DNA of 64,000 bases from Thalassomonas haliotis. Lineage in GTDB: Bacteria; Pseudomonadota; Gammaproteobacteria; Enterobacterales; Alteromonadaceae. The notes under the pieces are model-generated. The model did no database searches. It was not told where the DNA came from and worked only from the letters and a program-made list of their open reading frames with translations. Numbering within the stretch: position 1 is the first letter of the stretch; each line of letters starts with the position of its first letter. Location of the stretch: positions 1,736,001 to 1,800,000 of the forward strand of contig NZ_CP059693.1 in the NCBI RefSeq assembly GCF_028657945.1, given 5' to 3'. Shown here piece by piece: positions 17,804 to 26,264 of the stretch. A program made the position numbers and the translations under genes.

Positions 17804-18580
17804 TTGGTCATTTGGACGATAGCAAATCAAAAAGGCGGCGTGGGTAAAACGACGTCTACCATAACATTAGGTGGCTTACTTGCCGAGCAGGGGCACAGGG
17901 TCTTATTAGTCGATACCGATCCGCATGCTTCATTAAGTTATTATTTTGGCATAGAATCGGAAGATCTCGAACTCAGTGTTTTTGACTTGTTTGTTCAGGT
18001 TTCCACCAAAGAGCAAATAGAGCAAAGCCTGTGCCCGACACGGTATAAAAATATTGATATTTTGCCGGCGACTATGGCGCTGGCAACCTTAGACCGTTCC
18101 CTCGGCAGTAAAGGCGGCATGGGCTTAGTGTTAAAAAAGGCGATGGAGCAGCTTAACGGCGAATATGACTATGTGCTGATGGATTGCCCGCCGGTGCTGG
18201 GAGTGTTGATGGTGAATGCCCTGGCCGCGTCAGATCGTATTTTAGTACCGGTACAAACGGAGTTTCTTGCTCTTAAAGGCCTGGACAGGATGATGAAAAC
18301 CCTGGATATCATGCAGGGAGAGCAGGACAAGCCTTTTTCCTATACCATTATTCCGACCATGTATGATAAAAGAACCAAAGCATCCTTGCTGGCTTACCGA
18401 TCTTTGCAGGAAATGTACGGGGATAAGGTCTGGTCGAGTGTGGTTCCGATTGATACTAATTTCAGGAATGCCAGCGTTGAGCAAAAAATCCCTTCGGATT
18501 ATGCACATTCAACACGCGGCGTATATGCTTATAAAAAACTGTTAAATTATTTAATAAATTTACCAGCGGTGAACAAATAA
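17804..18580 (+). CDS. parC: ParC-like ParA-family ATPase (polar localisation of chemotaxis arrays)
   Basis: This 258-aa ParA/MinD-type ATPase sits in the chemotaxis operon. In Vibrio the orthologue ParC places chemotaxis arrays at the cell pole. The deviant Walker A motif is NQKGGVGKTTSTITLGGLL (from residue 7), followed by VLLVDTDPHASLSYYFG and the Walker B region YVLMDCPPVLGVL. The start is TTG 17804 after AGGATG, which gives MVIWTIANQKGG and matches the family N-terminus; no ATG lies near. It is not a chromosome-partition pair member, since no parB is adjacent. parP starts directly at the next base. Confidence 0.9.
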   Translation: MVIWTIANQKGGVGKTTSTITLGGLLAEQGHRVLLVDTDPHASLSYYFGIESEDLELSVFDLFVQVSTKEQIEQSLCPTRYKNIDILPATMALATLDRSLGSKGGMGLVLKKAMEQLNGEYDYVLMDCPPVLGVLMVNALAASDRILVPVQTEFLALKGLDRMMKTLDIMQGEQDKPFSYTIIPTMYDKRTKASLLAYRSLQEMYGDKVWSSVVPIDTNFRNASVEQKIPSDYAHSTRGVYAYKKLLNYLINLPAVNK

Positions 18581-19369
18581 ATGAGTAAACCTTTAGCTGC
18601 CAGTAAAAAAGTTATGCAAAATTATCTGTCGGAATTATTGACGGATGAAAACGCTGAGCCGGCACAAGCAGATGAGAAAGAAAAAAAGCTGGAGAAGTTG
18701 CTGCAAAATGTTGCTGCTCCCCAGACTGAATTGCCGCCGAGAGCCTTGTCCCGTAAAAGAAAAACGCCGCTTAGAGCAAAAGTCAAAACGGCTGAGGTCG
18801 ACGAGCCGGAAAAAACTTTACCGGTTAGCGATACTAAGGTTGAACAAGTTGTCCGGGAGCAGCCGCTGCGTACCCGAAAAAGTGAAGGTCCGTTAACAGT
18901 TAAGACTGAAGCCAGTTACCGCAAGGGCAGTTTTCAGGCATTGTTTTTTGAAGTTGCCGGCCTGGTAATCGCCGTGCCCCTGATTGAACTGGGGGGCATA
19001 CACAATATGGATAAAACCAGTGCCCTGATGGGCAAACCGCCCTGGTTTAAAGGGGTGATGATCCACAGGGAGGAGCAAATCCAGGTGGTGGATACCGCGA
19101 TGTGGGTTATGCCGGAAAAATGTGATCAAAAACTAAAAGCATCGCTAAACTATCAATATGTTGTTATGTTAAGTAATACACACTGGGGTCTGATGGCGGA
19201 ATCTTTGGTTGATACCGTGACCCTGGAGCAAGAAGATGTCAAGTGGTTAGATGCCCCGAGTAAGCGTCCGTGGTTAGCCGGCTTAGTGAAAGATCGTATG
19301 TGTGCTCTGCTTGATGTGGTGGAGCTGACGAAATTACTTGATCAGGGGATGAGTATAAATCAGGAATAA
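18581..19369 (+). CDS. parP: ParP-like CheW-domain protein
   Basis: This 262-aa protein has a low-complexity N-terminal half (charged, Lys/Pro/Glu-rich, about residues 1-110) and a C-terminal CheW-like domain (about 113-255, with FFEVAGLVIAVPLIELGGI and LMAESLVDTVTLEQEDVKWL). This is the layout of Vibrio ParP, whose N-terminus binds ParC and whose CheW-like array-integration domain binds CheA and receptors. It begins on the base after the parC stop and is followed by a canonical cheW, as in Vibrio. The assignment rests on domain layout and synteny. Confidence 0.85.
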   Translation: MSKPLAASKKVMQNYLSELLTDENAEPAQADEKEKKLEKLLQNVAAPQTELPPRALSRKRKTPLRAKVKTAEVDEPEKTLPVSDTKVEQVVREQPLRTRKSEGPLTVKTEASYRKGSFQALFFEVAGLVIAVPLIELGGIHNMDKTSALMGKPPWFKGVMIHREEQIQVVDTAMWVMPEKCDQKLKASLNYQYVVMLSNTHWGLMAESLVDTVTLEQEDVKWLDAPSKRPWLAGLVKDRMCALLDVVELTKLLDQGMSINQE

Positions 19370-19443
19370 TAGTGATTAAATTGGTGATGGAACTCGCTGA
19401 TTTAATTAATATAATAGGATTGATAAATTGAGAGGCTAGTTGT

Positions 19444-19938
19444 ATGTCTGACGAGAGACGCAATGCAAGTGAAAAAGTAGATACTAATGACGAGGTGCTG
19501 CAGTGGGTAACCTTTAAGTTAGAAAAGGAAACCTATGGCATTAATGTGATGCAGGTGCAAGAAGTGCTGCGTTACAGTGAGATTGCTCCTGTGCCCGGCG
19601 CACCCAGTTATGTGCTGGGGATCATTAATTTACGGGGTAATGTTGTAACCGTGATCGATACCCGCATCCGCTTTGGTCTGGAAACGACGGAAGTCACCGA
19701 TAATACCCGGGTGGTGATCATCGAAGCAGAAAAGCAAGTGATTGGTATTCTGGTGGACAGTGTCGCCGAAGTGGTTTACCTGAGGGCCTCAGAGATCGAC
19801 ATTGCGCCTAATGTCGGCAATGATGAAAGTGCTAAATTTATCCAGGGGGTGTCGAACCGAGACGGTGAATTGCTTATCCTGGTGGACTTAAATAAACTCT
19901 TGTCAGATGATGAATGGGATGAATTGAAGCAGTTTTAA
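19444..19938 (+). CDS. cheW: CheW chemotaxis coupling protein
   Basis: CheW links chemoreceptors to CheA. The product is 164 aa. The core shows WVTFKLEKETYGINVMQVQEV, VPGAPSYVLGIINLRGNVVTV and the NRDGELLILVDLNKLL end, all standard CheW landmarks. It starts at ATG 19444 and lies 74 bp after parP. A strong hairpin terminator closes the chemotaxis operon 17 bp after its stop, so cheW is the last gene of the main fla/che transcript. Confidence 0.97.
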   Translation: MSDERRNASEKVDTNDEVLQWVTFKLEKETYGINVMQVQEVLRYSEIAPVPGAPSYVLGIINLRGNVVTVIDTRIRFGLETTEVTDNTRVVIIEAEKQVIGILVDSVAEVVYLRASEIDIAPNVGNDESAKFIQGVSNRDGELLILVDLNKLLSDDEWDELKQF

Positions 19939-19954
19939 TCGCTGATTTTGTCAT

Positions 19955-19981
19955 AAAAAGCCTGCATTGCGGGCTTTTTTT
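19955..19981 (+). terminator. Rho-independent terminator after cheW
   Basis: AAAAGCCTGC (19956-19965) pairs with GCGGGCTTTT (19969-19978) through a 10-bp stem with one G-T wobble and a 3-base ATT loop, followed by a run of T to 19980. It lies 17 bp after the cheW stop and 18 bp before the next start. Confidence 0.85.
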
Positions 19982-19998
19982 ATGGAGGGAGAGTTCTT

Positions 19999-20457
19999 TT
20001 GTCGTTAACTGTTGTGATCTTGGCTGTTGTTGCGGCTATTCTTTTATTGGTGGTTTTAGGCCTTTATTTTGCCTTAAAGTCCCTGAAAGCGAAATTAATG
20101 CTGCTGGAGGCGCAGGTACAGGCATACCCGCTATTGATGGAAGAACTGCAAGCCGGCATTACCGAGCAACAGGCTATGATTGCAAGTATGGATGAAAAAT
20201 ATAGCCACAGGGGACTGGAACATGAGCAAGTATCCAAACAGCTGACCCACAGGGTAAAAGTGGTGCAGGATGAGCTGGCGAAGGTAAAGGAAATGTTTGA
20301 GCAGCACCAGGAGCAGCAGCCGGAAGACAAACTCTACAGCCGGGCATACAAGCTGGCGGAATTGGGGGCTGATGTTGAAGAAATTATCAATGAATGTGAT
20401 TTACCGCGGGCGGAAGCGGAAATGCTGCTTTCCGTGTATAAGAAAAAAATCCGCTAA
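19999..20457 (+). CDS. DUF2802 membrane-anchored coiled-coil protein
   Basis: This 152-aa protein has no assigned function. The N-terminus is one transmembrane helix (about residues 3-27, VVILAVVAAILLLVVLGLYFAL), followed by a long coiled-coil-like Gln/Glu/Lys region to about residue 110. A short C-terminal helical module follows (YKLAELGADVEEIINEC and LPRAEAEMLLSVYKKKI). The layout and its position right after cheW match the DUF2802 gene found there in Vibrio, Shewanella and Pseudomonas. The start is TTG 19999, 9 bp after GGAGGGA. The association with chemotaxis is positional only. Confidence 0.75.
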   Translation: MSLTVVILAVVAAILLLVVLGLYFALKSLKAKLMLLEAQVQAYPLLMEELQAGITEQQAMIASMDEKYSHRGLEHEQVSKQLTHRVKVVQDELAKVKEMFEQHQEQQPEDKLYSRAYKLAELGADVEEIINECDLPRAEAEMLLSVYKKKIR

Positions 20458-20635
20458 CAAAGTTCAAGCAAGATTTTCTCCTTTAATCTTGTAAGGTTTT
20501 TTCTTACATTTTTTAACAAGTATCTGACATTTGTGAACATAAATTCTTGGTGAAAGGATGTGGCAAAAGCAATAGCCATGGTAAACTATCATCTTTAATT
20601 TTGATCAAGATCAGAGCAAATCTAAGGGAATTTTT

Positions 20636-21448
20636 GTGCAACTTCTTTTTACTCAACAGGTTACCAGGGCCTATCGCAGAGTCAGACAACTGGCTGCGCC
20701 TGCTTTAATGATTTTTTTATCGGTGCTACTTAGCGCCTGCTCAAGCACTTCCGCAATCAGCGATGCCGATAGCCGGGATCCGTTGGAGCCGGTCAACCGG
20801 CCGTTTTGGACCTTCACCTGGGATTATGCAGATAAATATGTGATCAAACCGACTTCAGAAGCTTATAGTGACTATACGCCGACATTTTTGCGTTCCGGTC
20901 TTTATAATATGGCGCTTAACCTGAATGAGCCGTCAACAATCATCAATAACTTACTGCAACTAAAATTTAGCGAGGCGGCATCGAGTACCGGGCGTTTTGT
21001 GCTTAATTCCACTATCGGTATGCTGGGTTTTTTTGATCCTGCCAGTGACTTTGGCTGGAACCGGGAGCAGGAAGAGTTTGGTGAAGTCCTTGGAAAGTAT
21101 GGCGTTGGTGATGGTCCCTATCTGGTGGTGCCGGCACTGGGGCCAAGCTCGGTCAGGGAAGAGGCGGGTGATTTTGTCGATCGCTATTACTGGCCGCTGG
21201 CGGTTATTGATTTCTGGCCAAACATGCTGCGCTCTGCGGTTATCGGTCTGGAAAAACGGGTTGCACTGGCGGATCAGGAACAGCTGATCATAGAGTCAGT
21301 CGATTCTTATGAATTTGTTAAAAATGCCTATTTTCAGAATATGAATTACAAGGTGTATGACGGTAACCCGCCAATCGTTGTCGATGAAGAGGAAGAAGCT
21401 GAAATTGAAGCCTTTCTTGATGAGTTTGATGACGAAATTGAAGAATGA
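20636..21448 (+). CDS. mlaA: MlaA (VacJ) outer-membrane lipid asymmetry lipoprotein
   Basis: MlaA removes mislocalised phospholipid from the outer leaflet of the outer membrane and passes it to MlaC. The product is 270 aa from GTG 20636. The N-terminus is positively charged, then hydrophobic, and ends in lipobox LLSAC (Cys35). The mature protein has the family segments RDPLEPVNRPFWTFTWDYAD, LNEPSTIINNLLQLK, RFVLNSTIGMLGFFDPASD and LVVPALGPSSVREEAGDFVD. A Glu/Asp-rich tail ends the protein. The other mla genes are elsewhere, which is normal for this lineage. It marks the boundary between the conserved block and the surface cluster. Confidence 0.95.
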   Translation: MQLLFTQQVTRAYRRVRQLAAPALMIFLSVLLSACSSTSAISDADSRDPLEPVNRPFWTFTWDYADKYVIKPTSEAYSDYTPTFLRSGLYNMALNLNEPSTIINNLLQLKFSEAASSTGRFVLNSTIGMLGFFDPASDFGWNREQEEFGEVLGKYGVGDGPYLVVPALGPSSVREEAGDFVDRYYWPLAVIDFWPNMLRSAVIGLEKRVALADQEQLIIESVDSYEFVKNAYFQNMNYKVYDGNPPIVVDEEEEAEIEAFLDEFDDEIEE

Positions 21449-21470
21449 AACCTGAGTAATCAATTCACTT

Positions 21471-21505
21471 TCTATCAAGTAAGGCGCTTAAGCTTGCTTG
21501 ATAGA
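21471..21505. other. Inverted repeat downstream of mlaA, possible terminator
   Basis: TCTATCAAG (21471-21479) and CTTGATAGA (21497-21505) are perfect 9-bp inverted copies with a 17-base spacer that also contains TAAG/CTTA. It lies 22 bp after mlaA. No T tract follows, so a terminator role is only possible. The remaining 240 bp up to the SLBB exporter gene hold only a small TTCC/GGAA hairpin near 21650. I found no JUMPstart or ops element there. Confidence 0.4.
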
Positions 21506-21746
21506 TGCTTTAACAGCTTTGAGTGATTCGGAAATCTTATTATCACTATTTTTGATAATACATTACGTCTATTTTCTTTTTAAATTTTGCTATTTGGGGC
21601 TCCCCGAGTCATGAGTGTACTCCTAGGGCTTGAATTTCAGTAAAAAAGTTCCTTTTAGGAAATAGACTATGGTGCTAAACTGCGGCTCAAAATCAGCATT
21701 TACTTGCTTTAACCTCTTTATTTGAACAGGACGTGGCATTTTCTAA

Positions 21747-24485
21747 ATGAAAAAGATCATATTTAAAATATTTCTTGGCTGTTTTGCCGTCTTTTTATCT
21801 ACTTCCCTAGTTGCTGCTAATCAAATTTCCCAGCAGCAAATAGAACAATTTAAAAAATTGTCACCCAGCCAGCAACGGGCGTTGGCCCAAAGTATGGGGG
21901 TAGATTTAAATACTATTAACGCACAAATTAGACGTTCAGCGTCAGATGAAGAAGAAGAGCAAACAACCCAGCAGGTTTATCCTCGAGATACTCAATTTGA
22001 CCAGTTTGGTAATCCCGTTTTACCTGATGAGTTAGAGCTGGAAGAGGAAGAAGAGAGCGATGAGCCTCAACCTTTTGGTTATGATATTTTTGCCAACGCC
22101 CCTGCTACTTTTGCGCCAACAATGGATATCGCTATTCCGCAAGGTTATGTTATCGGCTCAGGTGATGTGCTTAATATTCGGATCTTTGGTAAAGAAAATA
22201 ATGATTATGAGGCGCCTGTATCCCGTGAAGGGCAGGTGCTTATTCCGAGTTTAGGTGCTTATAATGTTTCCGGTATGACTTTTCCTGAAATGAAAAAATA
22301 CTTAAGCAGTAAAATCCAGGATAAGATTTTAGGAGTAGATGTTGTTATTACCCTGGCTGAGTTACGTTCAATGCGGGTATTCGTGCTTGGTGATGCATTC
22401 AAGCCAGGTCCCTACACCTTAAGTTCATTATCAAGTATTACCCATGCGATATTTGCTGCCGGCGGTATTAATGATATTGGTTCTTTGCGCAACATCCAGC
22501 TTAAAAGGGCCGGTAAATTAATTACCACGCTGGATTTATATGACTTGCTGATAAACGGTGATTCTTCAAATGATATTATGTTGCAGTCGGGTGATGTGGT
22601 TTTTATCTCGCCTGTAGGTAAACGGGTTACGATTGACGGTGAAGTTACCCGCCCGGCCATTTATGAATTAGCAGAAAATGAAACTTTTGAAACAGCGATA
22701 AAAATGGCAGGAGGCTTATTGCCTTCGGCTTACCCTTCTTCCACTGTTGTTGAACGTTTTAATGAGCAAAACCTTCGTTCATTGCTAAATATTGATTTGA
22801 GTAAAAAGGCTTCATTGAAAAAACCGGTTCAAGGTGGTGATTATATCCGGGTAATGAAAACCTCTGAACAATTTGCTCACTCGGTAACCATTATTGGCGC
22901 CGTTTCCCGTCCGGGGAATTATCAATGGCAAAAGGGGCAACGCATTACGGATTTGCTTCCTAATATTAATGCCTATCTATTACCCGATGCTGATTTAAGC
23001 TACGCGCTAGTGATCCGTGAGAAAGGGCGGGGACGGGATATCGAGGTTCTGCAGTTTGGCCTTTTTAATGCGGTCTCCGATTATGCTTCTACAGATAACC
23101 TGGTACTGGAACCCCGTGACAAAATTTTGGTTTTTTCTAATGATGAAAAACCATCATCAGAGAATATATCGTTAGAAAGCTTAGCGTTAACGAAAGAAGA
23201 GTTGCTGGAAAAAGAAAAAGATACCGCCAAGCTTGATTATGAAGACAGATTGTTTTGGCAGCAATATGGCACCGAGCAGCAGATAGATCTGGCCTTTGAA
23301 GAAAAAGATGAGCTGGAAGAGCAGCTTAAACTTGCTTCCCAGTCGCTGGAAGAGCTCACCGGCGGAACGGTTACCGAAGAGCTTGAGTTAAGAGAGCTTG
23401 GTCTTTTCTCCAGAAAGCGTTTGTTAACTCCTGTGATACAGCAACTGAAAAGACAAGGGGCATCGGGAGAGCCTATACAACTAGTAGAAGTTGCTGGTGA
23501 AGTTAAATTCCCTGGGACCTATCCCCTTGCAAGCAATATTACCGTGAAAGATTTAGTTATTGCCGCTGGCGGCTTAATGGAGTCAGCATATCTCGATAAA
23601 GCAGAAATCACCCGCAATGTCTTTTTTCAGGGGGCGGCAACTAAAAAGTCTAAAAATGTCGATTTAAAGGCTGCATTGGCCGGTGTTGGTGAAAATAATG
23701 TCTTGCTGCAGAGTAAAGACCGTCTCAATGTTCATCAGATCCCCGCCTGGCAGGAAAATCATGTAATAGAACTGCGCGGCGAATTTCTTTTCCCCGGAAA
23801 ATATACCATACGCCGTGGAGAAACCTTGGGTCAGCTGATTGAACGGGTAGGTGGCTTTACCGGTTATGCTTATATCAATGGCTCAGTATTCACTCGTGAA
23901 AAACTGAAGCAATTAGAGTTGCAAAACTTACTCAAGGTTTCGGCTGACCTACGCATGGAGATTGCTTCTAAAAGCCTGGCCCAAAGTAAGGGCAATCCGA
24001 TGATCGATTATGATCAGGCAAAGAAATTGTTGGCGGATTTGACGAAAGTAAAACCTATAGGGCGCCTGGTTATTGATTTACCGAAACTGGTGTCAAACAG
24101 TGATTTTGATGTTTTGCTAGAAGACGGTGATGTGCTGTATGTGCCGACCAGACAAAATTCTATCAATGTTATTGGCCAGGTGCAGCTAGCCTCTTCACAT
24201 TTATACCAGAAGGAATTATCGGTAGAAGATTATCTGCGTTTAAGCGGTGGTGCTAAAAAGCAGGCAGATGAAGATCGTCTCTATGTGATCAGGGCTAACG
24301 GCTCTGTAATGATCCCCTCGCAGAGTAATTGGTTTAGTGAGCGTGATACCAGCACATTGAGTCCGGGGGATACACTAGTGATCCCGCTTGATTCGGAATA
24401 TATGGACAACCTGACCCTATGGGCCACAGCCACGCAAATTGTATATCAGGCAGCGGTGGCTATTGCGGCCGTGTCCGGCATATAA
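21747..24485 (+). CDS. Multi-SLBB outer-membrane polysaccharide export protein (OtnA/WbfF-like)
   Basis: This large (912 aa) Wza-class exporter probably forms the outer-membrane channel for a capsule or exopolysaccharide. A signal peptide (residues 1-23, ending LVAAN) precedes a QQQIEQFKKLSPSQQRALAQ helix and an acidic stretch. A poly-export domain (GYVIGSGDVLNIRIFGKEN, at about 130) and several SLBB domains follow (VLGDAFKPGPYTL, VTIDGEVTRPAIYEL, VEVAGEVKFPGTYPL, IELRGEFLFPGKYTI, VIGQVQLASSHLYQ). Classical Wza is about 380 aa; the long multi-SLBB form resembles OtnA/WbfF of Vibrio capsule loci. The C-terminus is hydrophobic (VYQAAVAIAAVSGI). The partner Wzz lies 28 kb downstream. No tyrosine kinase is seen. 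Confidence 0.85.
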   Translation: MKKIIFKIFLGCFAVFLSTSLVAANQISQQQIEQFKKLSPSQQRALAQSMGVDLNTINAQIRRSASDEEEEQTTQQVYPRDTQFDQFGNPVLPDELELEEEEESDEPQPFGYDIFANAPATFAPTMDIAIPQGYVIGSGDVLNIRIFGKENNDYEAPVSREGQVLIPSLGAYNVSGMTFPEMKKYLSSKIQDKILGVDVVITLAELRSMRVFVLGDAFKPGPYTLSSLSSITHAIFAAGGINDIGSLRNIQLKRAGKLITTLDLYDLLINGDSSNDIMLQSGDVVFISPVGKRVTIDGEVTRPAIYELAENETFETAIKMAGGLLPSAYPSSTVVERFNEQNLRSLLNIDLSKKASLKKPVQGGDYIRVMKTSEQFAHSVTIIGAVSRPGNYQWQKGQRITDLLPNINAYLLPDADLSYALVIREKGRGRDIEVLQFGLFNAVSDYASTDNLVLEPRDKILVFSNDEKPSSENISLESLALTKEELLEKEKDTAKLDYEDRLFWQQYGTEQQIDLAFEEKDELEEQLKLASQSLEELTGGTVTEELELRELGLFSRKRLLTPVIQQLKRQGASGEPIQLVEVAGEVKFPGTYPLASNITVKDLVIAAGGLMESAYLDKAEITRNVFFQGAATKKSKNVDLKAALAGVGENNVLLQSKDRLNVHQIPAWQENHVIELRGEFLFPGKYTIRRGETLGQLIERVGGFTGYAYINGSVFTREKLKQLELQNLLKVSADLRMEIASKSLAQSKGNPMIDYDQAKKLLADLTKVKPIGRLVIDLPKLVSNSDFDVLLEDGDVLYVPTRQNSINVIGQVQLASSHLYQKELSVEDYLRLSGGAKKQADEDRLYVIRANGSVMIPSQSNWFSERDTSTLSPGDTLVIPLDSEYMDNLTLWATATQIVYQAAVAIAAVSGI

Positions 24486-24507
24486 CCCCCATTAAGCATT
24501 TCTTAGC

Positions 24508-24548
24508 CAACTAAGTCAGTATATCAACAAGTTATACTGGCTTAGTTG
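24508..24548 (+). terminator. Long hairpin, probable terminator after the SLBB exporter gene
   Basis: CAACTAAGTCAGTATA (24508-24523) pairs with TATACTGGCTTAGTTG (24533-24548) over 16 bp with a single wobble and a 9-base loop, 22 bp after the exporter stop. The T tract is short, so it may act by processing or as a bidirectional structure rather than as a classic terminator. Confidence 0.6.
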
Positions 24549-24686
24549 TTGATAGACGTCTATAATAAGCGCGCTTAGATCGTAATGAGATAGGTTATGA
24601 TGATAAGTGATTATTTTTTCTAAATTTCTGTGCAAAATTATTTGCCAGGAAATACTTGCTAAATTATTCCACTTGGTACTAATTGA

Positions 24687-25745
24687 ATGTTATTTCTCTT
24701 ACCAGCTTTGTTTGTCGCTTTTTTCGCCTCTATTTCTACCATTAAAGTATTACTACCACTTGCCCCCCATATCGGACTCGTTGATTTGCCGACAGAGAGA
24801 AAGAACCACGACGGGGCAATTCCTCTTATTGGCGGAATTTCAATTTTTACCGGGGTCTTGATTGCTTCCAGCTTATTTATAGAACAAAGTCAGCTGTTGA
24901 ATCTTTATTTGATCTCATCGGCATTCCTGGTTTTTCTCGGTACTTTGGATGACATATACGACTTAAGTGTGATCTCCAGGATTATATTCCAGGGCATAAT
25001 AGCATCAATATTGGTCTTTGGGGCCGGTATCTACATCAGTGATTTTGGTGATATTTTCTCTAGTGGCCCGGTAAATATTGGCATTTATGGCATGATCTTT
25101 ACTTGTGTTGCCTGTATTGCCGCGATAAATGCTTTTAATATGGTTGATGGTATTGATGGTTTAGCGGGCTCAATGAGCATAGTCACTATAGCTTCTATTG
25201 CTTTACTAAAACTACTTTCAGCGCAGTTAGATTTGATTTTATTGCCTTTAGTGTTGGTGGTGGCGATAGTACCGTTTCTTTTCTATAACGTCAGTAGACG
25301 TAATCCCCGAGGGAAAAAAATCTTTATGGGGGATGCCGGCAGTATGTTTATGGGCTTAACGGTGATCTGGTTGCTAACCTTGGAAACCCAGGGAGAGAGC
25401 GCATCTTTTCGCCCTGTAACCGCATTATGGATAATTGGTATCCCGCTGATGGATATGTTGTCGGTGATGCTTCGCCGTATTCGTCAGGGGAGTTCTCCTT
25501 TTAAGGCGGATAATAACCATATACATCATATTTTCATCCGGGCCGGCTATTCCTCAAGGCAAGCTTTGATCGGCCTGAGTGCAATTGCTATTTTATTTGC
25601 CTCTATCGGTATTGCCGGAGAAGTCATGCAAATTCCAGAATGGCTAATGCTTAGTGGTTTTATTATGCTTTTTGCCCTTTATACCATGATTTTGTTTCGT
25701 TATAGTCAAATAGAGACTACTGTAAAAAAGTTACCAAGTACTTAG
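24687..25745 (+). CDS. WecA/TagO-like undecaprenyl-phosphate sugar-1-phosphate transferase
   Basis: This multi-pass phosphoglycosyltransferase (352 aa, glycosyltransferase family 4 of the MraY/WecA type) would load the first sugar phosphate on undecaprenyl phosphate. Motifs visible are GLVDLPTERKNHDGAIPLIGG near the N-terminus, the catalytic aspartates in GTLDDIYDLS, NAFNMVDGIDGLAGS, FMGDAGSMFMG and the HIHH motif in NNHIHHIFIRAGYS. About ten membrane helices are present. The sugar is probably an N-acetylhexosamine, as for WecA, but this is inferred from the family. It sits between the exporter and the secretion operon, closed by a terminator, so it is probably its own transcript. It is a candidate initiator for the downstream polysaccharide. 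Confidence 0.88.
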   Translation: MLFLLPALFVAFFASISTIKVLLPLAPHIGLVDLPTERKNHDGAIPLIGGISIFTGVLIASSLFIEQSQLLNLYLISSAFLVFLGTLDDIYDLSVISRIIFQGIIASILVFGAGIYISDFGDIFSSGPVNIGIYGMIFTCVACIAAINAFNMVDGIDGLAGSMSIVTIASIALLKLLSAQLDLILLPLVLVVAIVPFLFYNVSRRNPRGKKIFMGDAGSMFMGLTVIWLLTLETQGESASFRPVTALWIIGIPLMDMLSVMLRRIRQGSSPFKADNNHIHHIFIRAGYSSRQALIGLSAIAILFASIGIAGEVMQIPEWLMLSGFIMLFALYTMILFRYSQIETTVKKLPST

Positions 25746-25785
25746 GGTCTACAAGCGATAAAGCAAAATTTTGTAACACATAATT

Positions 25786-25821
25786 GAGTCGTATCAACTC
25801 GCTTTGATCGACTCTTTTTTT
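25786..25821 (+). terminator. Rho-independent terminator between the WecA-like gene and the secretion operon
   Basis: GAGTCG (25786-25791) pairs with CGACTC (25809-25814), and a run of seven T follows. It lies 40 bp after the WecA-like stop and 48 bp before gspG, separating the two transcripts. A weak promoter-like TTGGTA-17-TAAATA (25827-25855) lies between, but its predicted start is almost on top of the gspG ribosome-binding site. Confidence 0.65.
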
Positions 25822-25868
25822 ATTACTTGGTATTATTTCTAATAATTGATAAATATTTAGTAGGATTT

Positions 25869-26264
25869 ATGGTTAAAAATCGTGGTTTTACGATGATTGA
25901 ACTACTCATCGTTATTGTTATTTTAGGCTTATTGGCTTCATTAGTGGCACCTAAATTTTTCTCACAACTCAGTACCGCTGAGCGTGGTATTGCTTCAGCA
26001 CAAATGAACGCCTTTGAAACAGCACTGGATACTTACCGTCTGGATTTAGGAACTTATCCTGAAAACTTAGCTCAGTTAAGGGTAAGTGATAAACCACGCT
26101 GGGATGGGCCATACCTGCCAAAAGAAGTACCTATGGATCCCTGGGGCAATCCTTATGTTTATAAGAAGCCGGGGGAAAACGGCAATCCGTATTCCATTAT
26201 GTCTTATGGGGCTGATGGCCAGCCAGGCGGGACAGATAATAATGAAGATATAGTGCACCACTAA
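25869..26264 (+). CDS. gspG: GspG-like major pseudopilin
   Basis: This is the major pseudopilin of a type II secretion-like system. I start at ATG 25869 (131 aa) after AGGA; an upstream in-frame start would add 14 residues before the prepilin leader. The leader VKNRG/FTMIELLIVIVILGLLASLVAP is a canonical prepilin peptidase site with Glu5. The C-terminal calcium-binding loop is typical of GspG (PMDPWGNPYVYKKPGENGNP, then SYGADGQPGGTDNNEDI). It is the first gene of an 11-gene operon, whereas canonical T2SS operons start with C and D. Its stop overlaps the gspE start (TAATG). Confidence 0.92.
   Translation: MVKNRGFTMIELLIVIVILGLLASLVAPKFFSQLSTAERGIASAQMNAFETALDTYRLDLGTYPENLAQLRVSDKPRWDGPYLPKEVPMDPWGNPYVYKKPGENGNPYSIMSYGADGQPGGTDNNEDIVHH

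Noticed and set aside
17804-18580. ParA-like gene as a chromosome or plasmid partition gene.
   Set aside because: No parB or parS-like repeats are adjacent, and the chemotaxis context with a ParP-like gene directly behind fits ParC.
21506-21746. Search for JUMPstart or ops (RfaH) element before the polysaccharide exporter.
   Set aside because: No GGCGGTAG core is present.
25827-25855. TTGGTA-17-TAAATA as promoter of the secretion operon.
   Set aside because: The predicted start would leave a leader of only about seven bases overlapping the gspG ribosome-binding site, so I do not list it as a promoter.
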